A stretch of 50,122 bases of DNA from Bacillota bacterium (lineage in GTDB: Bacteria > Bacillota > GCA-003054495 > Carboxydocellales > JAJZSN01), in assembly GCA_021849745.1 (NCBI GenBank), contig JAJZSN010000010.1, positions 1 to 50,122 of the forward strand, given 5' to 3'. The translations under genes and the position numbers were made by a program. Below the pieces are notes generated by a model. That model ran no database searches, was not told the origin of the DNA, and saw only the letters and a program-made list of their open reading frames with translations. Positions 32,515 to 41,126 of the stretch are shown piece by piece. Within the stretch, counting starts at the first letter, position 1; each line of letters starts with the position of its first letter.

Positions 32515-33292
32515 AGACTTTTTTCGTCGGCCGGATATTTCCTGGGGTATGTTCAGGGTTTTTGCCCGTAATCTCAAGGTTTATCAGAAAACCTGGAAGG
32601 CCAGTATCATGTTTAATTTTCTTGAGCCTTTGTTATATCTTTCGGCTATGGGCTTTGGCCTGGGGGCATATGTTTCCGATATCAAGGGCCTCTCTTACCT
32701 GAACTATATAGCCCCCGGCTTCGTGGCCTCTTCGGCTATGTGGGCAGTGTCTTATGAGAGCACCTACGGCAGTTTCCTGCGCATGGATTACCAGAAAACC
32801 TACCAAGCTATTATTGCTACCCCTTTGAGCATCGAGGATGTGGTGCTGGGGGATATGCTTTACGGTGCTTTCAAGAGTGTTCTTTATGGCAGTGTGATTT
32901 TACTGGTTATTTTCACTTTGGGTTTGGTAGCCTCACCGTGGGCATTGTTGCTACCTGTGGTTTTATTCTTCTCCGGCCTCCTTTTTGCCATTATGGGCCT
33001 GACTTGGTCCGGATTAGCCAAGACTTTTGACCATTTCAATTATTATTTTACCCTCCTCCTAACCCCCATGTTTGTTTATTCCGGGGTTTTTTATCCCCTG
33101 GAAGGGATGCCCGATTTTGTCAAGGAGATTATCTGGTTTACACCTTTGGTTCATGTGGTTAACTTAGCCCGTGGTTTGGTGTTAGGTCAGGTGGGAAGTT
33201 ATCTATTGGTGGATTTAGCATGGATTATTGGTTTTATCATCATTTTTATAAATCTCCCGATTGCTTTAATCCGTCATCGTCTAGCTAGATAA
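32504..33292 (+). CDS. ABC-2 type transporter permease (NodJ-like)
   Basis: A 262-residue membrane protein with six predicted helices. The family stretch FLEPLLYLSAMGFGLGAYV and the cluster YNYIAPGFVASSAM-like region (LNYIAPGFVASSAMWAVSYE) are characteristic, as is FYPLEGMPDFVKEIIWFTPLVH near the end. It pairs with the preceding ATPase as an exporter, starting inside its last codons. Confidence 0.9.
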   Translation: MQIKDFFRRPDISWGMFRVFARNLKVYQKTWKASIMFNFLEPLLYLSAMGFGLGAYVSDIKGLSYLNYIAPGFVASSAMWAVSYESTYGSFLRMDYQKTYQAIIATPLSIEDVVLGDMLYGAFKSVLYGSVILLVIFTLGLVASPWALLLPVVLFFSGLLFAIMGLTWSGLAKTFDHFNYYFTLLLTPMFVYSGVFYPLEGMPDFVKEIIWFTPLVHVVNLARGLVLGQVGSYLLVDLAWIIGFIIIFINLPIALIRHRLAR

Positions 33293-33331
33293 AAGATTAA
33301 AGCACTGCGGTAATCAGTGCTTTAATCTTTT
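33291..33331. terminator. Bidirectional terminator after the ABC-2 operon
   Basis: A perfect 17-bp stem (33291-33307 with 33315-33331) has a 7-nt loop, A-rich on one flank and T-rich on the other. It serves both the permease gene and the convergent PG-binding-like gene. Confidence 0.9.
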
Positions 33332-33352
33332 ATCATTCCTCGGCTGTTTTCT

Positions 33353-34252
33353 TTAAGAATTACCTTGGAAAGCCTGGGCCCTTTGTAAACCATAAACATT
33401 TAATATGGTGCTTAATGTAGTTATATCAATTTCTCCGGTGGGATTCATTTTCTGGTCCTTTTGAAAAGCATAGACGGCTTTCTTTACTTGTTCAGTTGTA
33501 ATAGGCGTTGAATCAGATAAGTAGTTAAGGGACGCCAACATTCGAATCAGTTCCCTGGTTTCAACGTTATCCACGGTATAATCAATGTTTGGTTCAATTA
33601 ATTCCTCAGTCATTACCGGTACATCATCAGTTTCTGATGGTTCCTGGGTTTTAGCATGTGCTTCTTTTTTGGGTGGTTGTTTCTTATTCTCCGGTTTAAC
33701 CGCAGCCTGTTTTTCCTCTTTGGCAATGGAGGGCGCAACCTTGTTGGGTATAGGGGGTGGTTCAGGGGTAAAAAGTCGGGGCAGGCCAAAGATGGCAATC
33801 CCCGCTATCAAGCCTAGGGCCATTCCCCCCACAGCTAGTTTCCCAATATAGATAACTAGAGCCTTGCGGTCAATGGCGGCGCTCTCGGCCATGGATTTGA
33901 GATGGTTAACGGGCTTGGCGAGGTGAGGGTTTTCTTGATGCAAGGTTTGATCCAGCCGGTCCTTCAGGGCCAGGAGGCGATTGCGCCATTGGGATTGACC
34001 GGTCTCTGTCGGCTGTTCCGGGGGAATTTCATTAAGGGCTTGATTAATCAAATCCTCTGTTAACTCTCCTTCTGCAGTTGCGGCTACTTCGTCGGAAGAG
34101 TCCGGTTCCGGGAGTGGGGAATTGCTGGTTGGCTGGGCAGTATCATAACCGGGAGGTACATTTTCAGGTTCAATATAGCCTATGTTAATGGCTTCTTTGG
34201 TGATTTCCTCCAATAGATCTTCGGTTGAGGATTTGGCGTTTTGTTCTTCCAT
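33353..34252 (-). CDS. Single-pass membrane protein with C-terminal PG-binding-like domain
   Basis: A 299-residue protein. An acidic, Pro-rich cytoplasmic N-terminus (about residues 1-130) is followed by one membrane helix (about 133-160, LAVGGMALGLIAGIAIFGL). A Lys/Pro-rich external linker then leads to a C-terminal helical domain (about 235-290, RELIRMLASLNYLSD and VYAFQKDQKMNPTGEID) resembling peptidoglycan-binding-1 repeats. GGAGGG precedes ATG 34252. No catalytic domain is seen, and a wall-anchoring or sensing role is a guess. Confidence 0.7.
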   Translation of the reverse strand: MEEQNAKSSTEDLLEEITKEAINIGYIEPENVPPGYDTAQPTSNSPLPEPDSSDEVAATAEGELTEDLINQALNEIPPEQPTETGQSQWRNRLLALKDRLDQTLHQENPHLAKPVNHLKSMAESAAIDRKALVIYIGKLAVGGMALGLIAGIAIFGLPRLFTPEPPPIPNKVAPSIAKEEKQAAVKPENKKQPPKKEAHAKTQEPSETDDVPVMTEELIEPNIDYTVDNVETRELIRMLASLNYLSDSTPITTEQVKKAVYAFQKDQKMNPTGEIDITTLSTILNVYGLQRAQAFQGNS

Positions 34253-34369
34253 GGTGTAACCCTCCGGGAGAAATATTTTTACTTATTATTTATCGTGAAA
34301 ATTTAAAAAAAACTTTAGGAGTAGTAGAATAACTATGTCTTGCAAATAGTGTCGAAAGGAATATTCACC

Positions 34370-34527
34370 ATGGGAGCAAGAGTATTTAAAACAGGCCTGG
34401 CAGTAACCCTGGCTTCAGCCATCTGCCTGTCGGTCACGCCCTTATCGAGGTAGGGGCCGTTATTGGGGAGATTAGGTGGGCCGCTACCAAGGCCCGAGAG
34501 TTGTATAGTTTCGTAGAAAAAGAGTAG
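34370..34527 (+). pseudogene. Ghost of an aromatic acid exporter (ArAE/FUSC-like): ends kept, middle deleted
   Basis: ATG 34370, with AAAGGA upstream, encodes MGARVFKTGLAVTLASAICL, like the N-terminus of ArAE_1/DUF939 exporters (GARVIKTGLA). After about 24 codons the frame ends, and a second frame resumes at once with IEVGAVIGEIRWAATKAREL then LYSFVEKE and TAG, which looks like a C-terminal helix and tail of the same kind of protein. Some 300 residues would be missing. The start keeps its ribosome site, and a terminator still follows at 34568. The family assignment rests on the short N-terminus. Confidence 0.5.
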
Positions 34528-34567
34528 AATTTGAACTTAAATAACCAGCTGATGGTAAAAAACTCAG

Positions 34568-34598
34568 CCCGGCGTGGAATTTGACGCCGGGTTTTTTT
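34568..34598 (+). terminator. Terminator downstream of the exporter ghost
   Basis: CCCGGCGT and ACGCCGGG form a perfect 8-bp stem with an 8-nt loop, followed by seven T residues. It now follows only a broken gene. Confidence 0.88.
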
Positions 34599-34659
34599 AT
34601 GCCGGTAGCTATTGGGACAAGTTTTTCAGGAATTTTTTGGTAAAATAGCCTTGGGAGGG

Positions 34660-35181
34660 ATGAACCTGAAGAAGTTATTGATACCTTTGCTGATAATTAT
34701 GGTGTTGTTGGTTGGTTGTTCATGGGGAAAGGGGGCGGCCTCGACTACCAGAGAACTTTTAATGGAGCCAAGGGTCTCTGATGATGTGTTGATAACAACA
34801 GCTAAAAGGGTTTTTATAGCGGTGATGGAGGCAGAAGATAAGGCCCTTTCTACCCCCGGTAATTCCGAAACAAAGAAAAATATCTTGTTTAGTGCTTTGG
34901 GTCGGGTAGCGGCCCAGCCCCTAATTAAGGCCTATGAAGAGGCCTGGGCCGCCCAGCAGCTTGGCATAACCCTTACCGTGAAAAAAATCTCCAGGGCCAA
35001 GGTAGTGGAAAAGACCACTACTCAGGGAGTAGTGGTCTTTCAGGTAGACGGTACAGTCAATGATGAAAGTGGTTCCCAGCCGGTTTCGGATTATTATAGC
35101 ATAACCTTGGAGAAACATGGCGATAAGTGGTTATTGGCCAACATGGAAATTGTTCGTTCTAACTCAATTTTGCCAAGCTAA
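34660..35181 (+). CDS. Predicted lipoprotein of unknown function
   Basis: A 173-residue protein with a lipoprotein signal (MNLKKLLIPLLIIMVLLVGC, lipobox LVGC) and a globular C-terminus of about 145 residues (VFIAVMEAEDKAL, VVVFQVDGTVNDESG, DYYSITLEKHGDKWLLANME). The final part resembles small NTF2-like or DUF4829-type lipoprotein folds, but I do not recognise a specific family. The GGGAGGG site nearly touches ATG 34660, yet the charged signal-peptide start requires it. No operon partner. Confidence 0.7.
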   Translation: MNLKKLLIPLLIIMVLLVGCSWGKGAASTTRELLMEPRVSDDVLITTAKRVFIAVMEAEDKALSTPGNSETKKNILFSALGRVAAQPLIKAYEEAWAAQQLGITLTVKKISRAKVVEKTTTQGVVVFQVDGTVNDESGSQPVSDYYSITLEKHGDKWLLANMEIVRSNSILPS

Positions 35182-35200
35182 CCAAAAACAATTAAAAAGA

Positions 35201-35290
35201 TTAACCACAGAGAAACACAGAGCTGCACAGAAAAAAAAATTAAAAACTTAAAAATTCTCCGTCCTCTGTGTCCTCCGTGCTCCGTGGTTG
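35201..35290. repeat. Imperfect inverted repeat with CACAGAG / CTCTGTG arms
   Basis: TTAACCACAGAGAAACACAG (35201-35220) faces CCTCTGTGTCCTCCGTGCTC then CGTGGTT (to 35289) around an A-rich centre. Repeats of this AACCACAGAGAACACAGAG type are scattered between genes in many bacterial genomes and look like mobile or palindromic intergenic elements. Confidence 0.65.
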
Positions 35291-35325
35291 CCTTTTATTT
35301 CCTTGCCCCGAAACCAAAAAGCATT

Positions 35326-36987
35326 TTACTCCGGTAAGGTCAGGCTCCAACTGCGGAAGCCTCCGCTGATATGGCGCAGGTCGCCAAAGCCCCGGTCTTT
35401 TAAAATCTTATAAGCCAGGTAAGAACGGTAGCCGATGCCGCAATAGAGGATGGTTTTCTTATGGGAATCCAGTTCGCCGAATTTGTCCCGCAGGTCATCC
35501 AGGGGTAGGTTAATGGCCCCCGGCACATGGCCGTTCTTGTATTCAACAGGTGTCCGCACATCCACTAACTGGATTTCTTCTTCATTATCCAGGGCTGCCC
35601 GTAAATCATCGGTACTCCAGGTCAACACTTCGCCCCGTAGGATGTTGGCGGCTGTCATACCAGCCATAATCACCGGATCTTTGGCCGAAGAATAGGGAGG
35701 GGCATAGGCCAGATCAAGGTTTTCCAGGTCGTATACAGTGAGCTTGCTGTAAATGGCGGTAGCCAGGATGTCAATCCGTTTATCCACCCCTTTGGGCCCC
35801 ACGATTTGTCCTCCGAGGAGGTGGCCGGTATCTTTATCAAAGAGGATTTTCACCATCATGGTATCGGCTCCAGGATAATACCCGGCATGGTCGGGGGAAT
35901 GGGTATAGGAGACCTGGAAATCAAAGCCCTCTGCCCAGGCCTCCGCTTCGTTAAGGCCGGTCTTGGCGGCGGTCAGTTTGGCCACCTTAACAATGCTGGT
36001 GCCATAAGCTCCGGGAAACTCCAAACTGCCCCCGGCGGCGTTGGCTCCCGCCACCCGGCCCTGCTTGTTAGCCGGACCGGCCAGAGGAATCCTAACTTTC
36101 TTGCCGCTGACCAGGTGGTAGATTTCTACAGCATCCCCGGCTGCATAGATATGGGGGTTGCTGGTGAGCATCCTTTTATCCACGGCGATACCGCCTTTTT
36201 CCCCGATGGTCAGCCCTGCCGCCTTGGCCAACTGGATGTTGGGTTTGACCCCTACGGCCAAAACCACCAGGGGGGTTTCGATGACCTGTCCGCCGGCAAG
36301 CTGAACCCCGCTGACTTCATCGTTACCCAGAAATTTGGCTACCCCATCCTGAAGATGGATTTCTACCCCTAATTGTTTCAAGTGCTTGACCAGGGGCATG
36401 GTCATTTCTGGATCAAAGGGAGGCATGACCTGGTGCAGCATTTCCACCAGATGAACCTTAACTCCTTGGTCTACAAGGTTTTCCGCTGCTTCCAAACCGA
36501 TGAAGCCACCCCCCACCACCACTGCCTGGCGGGGTTTTTTTTCCGTAACAAAGGCCTTGACGGCATCGGCATCGGGTACCGTCCAAAGATTGAAAATGTT
36601 TTTCAGGTCGATCCCATCCAGGGGCGGTCTAATGGGGCTGCCCCCGGTGGCAATGACCAGTTTGTCATAAGTTTCCTTAAAGGACCGCCCGGTGGCATGG
36701 TCAACTACTTCCACCGATTTTTCCCCGGAGTTAATAGCAGTTACTTCATGATTTACATGTACATCAATGTTAAAACGCTGGCGGAACCGCTCGGGGGTTA
36801 CCAGAAAGAGTTCGTCCCGTTTTTTGATATGATCCCCCACGTAATAAGGAAGGCCGCAATTGGCAAAGGACACATAAGCCCCTTTCTCAAAGATAATAAT
36901 TTCAGCCTGCTCGTCAATGCGCCGGGCTTTAGCGGCTGCCCCCGCCCCAGCCGCCACTCCACCAACAACCACAATTTTCTTAGACAT
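35326..36987 (-). CDS. CoA-disulfide reductase-rhodanese fusion (FAD-dependent)
   Basis: A 553-residue flavoprotein. An N-terminal FAD loop VVVGGVAAGAGAAAKARR is followed by the redox Cys in SFANCGLPYYVG (about residue 43), an NAD loop VVVGGGFIGLEAAE and the AAGDAVE motif. The C-terminal 95 residues are a rhodanese domain with LVDVRTPVEYKNGHVPGA and the active Cys in YCGIGYRS. CoADR-Rhd enzymes reduce CoA disulfides or per/polysulfides using NAD(P)H. ATG 36987 is favoured over 36993 because AGGAGG is 7 bp away. It is a monocistronic sulfur or redox-stress gene. Confidence 0.93.
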   Translation of the reverse strand: MSKKIVVVGGVAAGAGAAAKARRIDEQAEIIIFEKGAYVSFANCGLPYYVGDHIKKRDELFLVTPERFRQRFNIDVHVNHEVTAINSGEKSVEVVDHATGRSFKETYDKLVIATGGSPIRPPLDGIDLKNIFNLWTVPDADAVKAFVTEKKPRQAVVVGGGFIGLEAAENLVDQGVKVHLVEMLHQVMPPFDPEMTMPLVKHLKQLGVEIHLQDGVAKFLGNDEVSGVQLAGGQVIETPLVVLAVGVKPNIQLAKAAGLTIGEKGGIAVDKRMLTSNPHIYAAGDAVEIYHLVSGKKVRIPLAGPANKQGRVAGANAAGGSLEFPGAYGTSIVKVAKLTAAKTGLNEAEAWAEGFDFQVSYTHSPDHAGYYPGADTMMVKILFDKDTGHLLGGQIVGPKGVDKRIDILATAIYSKLTVYDLENLDLAYAPPYSSAKDPVIMAGMTAANILRGEVLTWSTDDLRAALDNEEEIQLVDVRTPVEYKNGHVPGAINLPLDDLRDKFGELDSHKKTILYCGIGYRSYLAYKILKDRGFGDLRHISGGFRSWSLTLPE

Positions 36988-37070
36988 AAACATACCTCCT
37001 TGGGGTATAATTATTTTTTTTTAATAATACTACATTTCGCTACCAATAAGCAAGTTTAACTGCCCAAAAA

Positions 37071-37094
37071 CTGACGACTGAAGACTGACGACTA
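37071..37094 (+). repeat. CTGACGACTGA-type intergenic repeat
   Basis: CTGACGACTGAAGACTGACG then ACTA. Same octad/heptad unit as near 5089-5104 and 40853-40880. Confidence 0.6.
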
Positions 37095-37178
37095 ACACAA
37101 CAAGAATACTTCCAAGTCCTCGCGCATAAAATCTTTTAGTTATAAAAATGTTTGTCTATTTCAAGGAGGTATGCACCA

Positions 37179-38366
37179 ATGAGGATTGCCAAGCTCCACT
37201 GGGCTTTTCCCCCCTTGATCGGCGGGGTGGAGACCCATCTCACTATTCTTGGCCCCGAACTAATCAAAGAAGGTTGTGAAATCCACCTGCTTACCAATTC
37301 TTTAAGCGGGGAGCGGGAAGAACGGACTTATGACGATATGCTCATCACCGGAACCCCCTTAATGGACCTAAACACCCTTTCGCCGGAGAGAATTCAGCGG
37401 TTGGCAGGGGAGATTGAAGATGAATTGACTGCCTTTGTTGAAAAAAGCCGCCCGGACGTCATTCATGCCCATAACATGCACTATTTTAGTCCCGTCCATG
37501 CCCGGGTACTGGCCAAACTTAAGAGAAAACTGGGTGTTCCTTTGGTGCTTACCGCCCATAACGTTTGGGAAGATGAACTCTGGGAGGCCATGAACCTGCT
37601 GGCCGGGGAATGGGATGAAGTCATAGCTGTCAGTCATTACATCAAGAAGGAATTGATTGCCGTGGGTTACCCGGCGGACAGGATTACCGTGGTCCATCAC
37701 GGGATTGATGTCAACCACTACCATCCTCCCACCGAGGAGAGTATGGAAGAAGCTTACCATCGTTATCCAAACTTCGCAGGCCGCAGGGTGATTTTCCACC
37801 CGGCCCGGATGAGCCTGGATAAAGGCTGCCATGTCAGCGTTAAAGCCGTAAGGCGGATAGTGGAAGAATTCCCCGATGTACTTCTGGTCATGGCGGGCAC
37901 CGAGAAAACCGTTGATTGGGGCAATCATCAGCAGAAACACGTCAACAAAATCAGTCAGATGGTAAAGGATTTTGGCCTTGAGGAGCATGTTTTTGCCAAG
38001 TTTTTTCCCTTTGAGGATATGCCTTATGTTTATCAGGCAGCGGAAGTTTGCGTTTATCCCTCCTGTTTTGAAGAACCGTTTGGCTTGGTGATGCTGGAAG
38101 CCCAGGCAACAGCCAAGCCCATCGTGGTCAGCCGGGCAGGCGGTATGCCGGAGGTAATTAAAAACGGAGAAAATGGGTATATTGTTGAAATGGAAAATGA
38201 TGATGCCCTGGCCGACAGGTGTGCCCACCTGTTGCGCAACCCCGATCTGACCCGCACCATGGGACAAAGTGGCCGCAGGTATGTGGAGGAGGGCTTTACC
38301 AAAGAAATTATGACCGCCCATACCCTGGAAGTTTACCGTCGGGCCAGGCAGAAACTTGGCAGGTGA
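37179..38366 (+). CDS. Glycosyltransferase family 4 (glycogen/starch-synthase-like)
   Basis: A 395-residue GT-B fold enzyme. The N-terminal Rossmann half has FPPLIGGVETHLT and HAHNMHYFSP; the C-terminal half has VIFHPARMSLDKGCHV and the E-x7-E donor site PSCFEEPFGLVMLEAQA. AAGGAGG precedes ATG 37179. It opens a run of glucan and trehalose genes on the same strand, so a nucleotide-sugar glucosyl transfer is likely, but the acceptor cannot be told from sequence. Confidence 0.88.
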   Translation: MRIAKLHWAFPPLIGGVETHLTILGPELIKEGCEIHLLTNSLSGEREERTYDDMLITGTPLMDLNTLSPERIQRLAGEIEDELTAFVEKSRPDVIHAHNMHYFSPVHARVLAKLKRKLGVPLVLTAHNVWEDELWEAMNLLAGEWDEVIAVSHYIKKELIAVGYPADRITVVHHGIDVNHYHPPTEESMEEAYHRYPNFAGRRVIFHPARMSLDKGCHVSVKAVRRIVEEFPDVLLVMAGTEKTVDWGNHQQKHVNKISQMVKDFGLEEHVFAKFFPFEDMPYVYQAAEVCVYPSCFEEPFGLVMLEAQATAKPIVVSRAGGMPEVIKNGENGYIVEMENDDALADRCAHLLRNPDLTRTMGQSGRRYVEEGFTKEIMTAHTLEVYRRARQKLGR

Positions 38367-38471
38367 GTCCTTCTGACGGATAGCAAATTTCGCCGCAACA
38401 GCCAGGGCCGCAACTCTTTGCGATTTACCCGGACTTTCCGGGGATGGGCCGGAAATAAAGGAGGGAAATCC

Positions 38472-40748
38472 TTGGCTGTTTGCTACAGTCCGGCCAATGA
38501 ATGGCCAATTACTCCCGGCGAGGTTCAAGACGCCACCGAGGTTTTGAAAGAGGGGGAGGTCTTCGTCACCTCATTGCCCAACGGCAACATTCTCCCCCAG
38601 GAAAAAGGGGAATTGGGCCTTTACTACCGTGACACCCGTTTCCTTAACCAGTTTGAAATCTTCATCGACGATCAAGAGCCGTTGTTTCTTTCAGCCGAAA
38701 CCCGGGGCAGTCACTTTGCCCAGGTAGAAATGACCAACAAAGAGATGGTCTCCGGGGGTGAAACCATCCCCGGTCATACCCTGCATATCCGCCTGCTGCG
38801 CCTGCTCAAGGATAGCTTGTTTCAAAGGCTGCGGATTATTAACTTTTATTCCAAAACTGTCACCCTGAACTTGAGGGTTAAAATGGGCGCCGACTTTGTT
38901 GATGTTTTCGAGGTCCGGGGCTTTGACCGGCCCCGGCGGGGCCAACTGTTACCCAGTGTTAAACTAAGTAACGGTTTTGTTTTCAACTATCAGGGACTGG
39001 ATGGGGTTAAGCGTTCTACCGAGGTGGTTTTCTCTCCCAAACCGGTTAAAACTGAGTTCCGGGATGGGGAAGGGGAAGCTGTGTTTAAGCTGGTTTTACC
39101 TCCCCAGAAAAAAGTTCATTTCTATCTGCGGATAACCCCGGCCCTGGAAGGGGAAAAACAGGAGGGGGCCGCCGAACGACAGCAGCGCTTAGGGGCCGCT
39201 TTCGCCAAGGCAGCCGGGGACCAGGCCAACAATTACGATCGTTGGAAAAGGCAATGTACCTGTTTTATCAGTGATAATGCCATCTTTAACCAGATGGCGG
39301 ACCGGGCTGTTACCGACCTGCGCTCCCTGAGTACCCATTATCCCGGCTGGGGCACCATCATTGAAGCGGGGATTCCCTGGTATACCTCCCCCTTCGGAAG
39401 GGATGCCCTGATTACCGCCTGGCAGTCCCTGATTGTTAACCCCGAACTGGCCAAACACACCCTGCGGTTTTTGGCCCGCTTTCAGGGCAAGAACCACGAC
39501 CCTTGGCGGGATGAAACCCCGGGCAAAATTCTCCACGAAATTCGCCGCGGGGAGATGGCCACCTGTGGGGAAATCCCTCATACACCCTATTACGGGTCAG
39601 TGGATTCCACCCCTTTATTTATCTTTCTCCTGGCCGAAACCTATCGTTGGACCGGGGACCGGGAGCTTCTTAAGGAAATGACCGAACCCTTGCGGGGTTG
39701 CCTGGAATGGTGCACCAAGTACGGGGATGTGGACGGGGACGGATACCTGGAGTATCTGCGGGAGTCGGAACGGGGCCTGGCCAATCAGGGCTGGAAGGAT
39801 TCCTGGGATGGGGTAATTCATACCGATGGCCGGTTGCCTAAGGGTCCCATTGCCCTGATTGAAGTTCAGGCCTACCTGTATATGGCCTACCGTCGGGCCG
39901 CCGAATTGCTGGAGGAACTTGATGCCGTCCACCGCTTTGAAGAAGAGGATCATGATTCCGAGGATTGTCCCATTATCGAAAAAGGAAGTTGTCCTGCCCA
40001 TAATCCATCAGATTTGCTACTTGAGGCCAGGGCCTTGCGACGTAAAGCTAAAGATCTGCAAGAGAAATTCCTAAGGGATTTCTGGATGCCCGATAAGGAT
40101 TACCTGGCCTATGGCCTGGACGGGGATAAAAATCTGATTAGCACCATCGTCTCCAATCCCGGACACTGCCTCATGGCAGGGATGCTGCCCGATGACATAG
40201 CGGCCAAAGTGGCTCACCGGTTGCTGGAACCCGATATGTTCTCCGGCTGGGGCATCCGCACCATGAGCAAACTGGAAAATCCATACAATCCCATGAGTTA
40301 CCATAACGGCTCCATCTGGCCCCATGACAACACCATGATAGCCTGGGGCCTGCGGAAATACAGCCAATTTTCCCTGCTTGATAAACTGGCCACCGGCCTG
40401 TATGAAGCATCCCTGGCTTTTCCCTACTACCGGCTCCCGGAACTCTTCTGCGGCTTCACCCGCCGTGGCAACTCCGGCCCGGTCCACTACCCCATCGCCT
40501 GCGACCCCCAGGCCTGGGCCGTGGGCAGCACCTTTTTGTTACTCCACTCATTATTGGGTATCACCTGCAAAGGCACAGAAGTGACCATCCACCAACCCAT
40601 GCTCCCCATGTGGGTTAATGAATTGTTCGTGGAAAACATGTCCGTAGGTGAAGGCAGCGTTGACTTAGAATTCACCCGTAAACGGGGTAAGACCTATTGC
40701 AATGTCATGAAAAGCACAGGTAATGTAAGGGTTATTTTTGAGCCGTAA
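38472..40748 (+). CDS. Glycogen debranching enzyme-like amylo-alpha-1,6-glucosidase
   Basis: A 758-residue protein. An N-terminal debranching-enzyme beta-sandwich (about residues 30-240; LPNGNILPQEKGELGLYYRD, TRFLNQFEI) precedes an (alpha/alpha)6 barrel. Barrel motifs include GIPWYTSPFGRDALI, NQGWKDSWDG, and YHNGSIWPHDNTMIAWGL with the acid/base region. It should trim alpha-1,6 branches or act on related glucans. TTG 38472 is chosen because AGGAGGG is 6 bp upstream; ATG 38418 has no ribosome site. It lies about 105 bp after the GT4 gene and before otsA. Confidence 0.9.
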   Translation: MAVCYSPANEWPITPGEVQDATEVLKEGEVFVTSLPNGNILPQEKGELGLYYRDTRFLNQFEIFIDDQEPLFLSAETRGSHFAQVEMTNKEMVSGGETIPGHTLHIRLLRLLKDSLFQRLRIINFYSKTVTLNLRVKMGADFVDVFEVRGFDRPRRGQLLPSVKLSNGFVFNYQGLDGVKRSTEVVFSPKPVKTEFRDGEGEAVFKLVLPPQKKVHFYLRITPALEGEKQEGAAERQQRLGAAFAKAAGDQANNYDRWKRQCTCFISDNAIFNQMADRAVTDLRSLSTHYPGWGTIIEAGIPWYTSPFGRDALITAWQSLIVNPELAKHTLRFLARFQGKNHDPWRDETPGKILHEIRRGEMATCGEIPHTPYYGSVDSTPLFIFLLAETYRWTGDRELLKEMTEPLRGCLEWCTKYGDVDGDGYLEYLRESERGLANQGWKDSWDGVIHTDGRLPKGPIALIEVQAYLYMAYRRAAELLEELDAVHRFEEEDHDSEDCPIIEKGSCPAHNPSDLLLEARALRRKAKDLQEKFLRDFWMPDKDYLAYGLDGDKNLISTIVSNPGHCLMAGMLPDDIAAKVAHRLLEPDMFSGWGIRTMSKLENPYNPMSYHNGSIWPHDNTMIAWGLRKYSQFSLLDKLATGLYEASLAFPYYRLPELFCGFTRRGNSGPVHYPIACDPQAWAVGSTFLLLHSLLGITCKGTEVTIHQPMLPMWVNELFVENMSVGEGSVDLEFTRKRGKTYCNVMKSTGNVRVIFEP

Positions 40749-40888
40749 TTAGCTGGTAGCTTGTAGTTGGTAGCTTATAGCTTATAGCTGGTAGCTTATA
40801 GTTTATTGCAGTAATCTACGAGCCGATAATTGCTAATAAGCCATGACCAAAAGCTGACGACTGACGACTGACAGCTGATCGCTGACCG
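40749..40888 (+). repeat. Cluster of degenerate TAGCTTATAG / CTGACGACTGA repeats
   Basis: TAGCTGGTAGCTTGTAGTTG, then TAGCTTATAGCTTATAGCTG (to 40802); GCTGACGACTGACGACTGAC and GCTGATCGCTGACCG follow (40853-40888). The units relate to the repeats at 5085, 24115, 27497 and 37071. No ORF is seen here. Confidence 0.75.
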
Positions 40889-40900
40889 CTCTCATGCATA

Positions 40901-41078
40901 GGTTAGGGGGTATTTCCGGAGTAACTTTTCACCAGCGTGCGATAGACAGCCCGTCGGATGCCGAGATACTACCCTAAAAGGGCGTAAAGGTGCAGTCACC
41001 TCTCTGTAAAGACGGAAAAGAACAATGATGGTAGCTCGCTTGAAGCCTGAAAAGTTACGGAGGAAATACCCCCTAACC
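40901..41078 (+). other. 178-nt element closed by long inverted repeats (structured RNA or MITE)
   Basis: Arms 40901-40917 and 41062-41078 pair perfectly (17 bp); after a symmetric 3-nt internal loop (GGA/GGA), 40921-40931 and 41048-41058 pair perfectly (11 bp). Inside, AGCGTGC (40934-40940) can pair with GCTCGCT (41034-41040) with one T-T mismatch, and AGGTG/CACCT (40988-41001) forms a tetraloop hairpin. CCCTAAAAGGG (40972-40982) is a small hairpin, and CCGTC/GACGG (40951-40955/41011-41015) pair across them. It ends 49 nt before the otsA start. I could not match it to a known riboswitch, ribozyme or sRNA. Any role in otsA expression is inference. Confidence 0.6.
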
Positions 41079-41126
41079 TCCCACCATAAATCTTTAGTTG
41101 ACGACTGCTTTTCGGAGGTGATCTAT

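Noticed and set aside
35806-37059. Long plus-strand ORFs over the CoADR-rhodanese gene
   Set aside because: Shadows of a well-conserved minus-strand flavoprotein; no ribosome sites or domains.
37368-38528. A 386-codon minus-strand ORF over the GT4 gene
   Set aside because: Antisense shadow of a clear GT4 gene; its sequence has no recognisable domain and the plus strand carries the conserved motifs.
40901-41078. Considered as a retron ncRNA, a known riboswitch or a group I/II intron
   Set aside because: No reverse transcriptase or intron ORF is nearby, no domain V or P7 core is seen, and no riboswitch consensus I know fits; left as unidentified.
41025-41126. N-terminal extension of OtsA starting at ATG 41025
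   Set aside because: It runs through the inverted-repeat element, has no ribosome site, and the family starts at [12 protein letters not shown] 41127 has GGAGGTGATC at ideal spacing.
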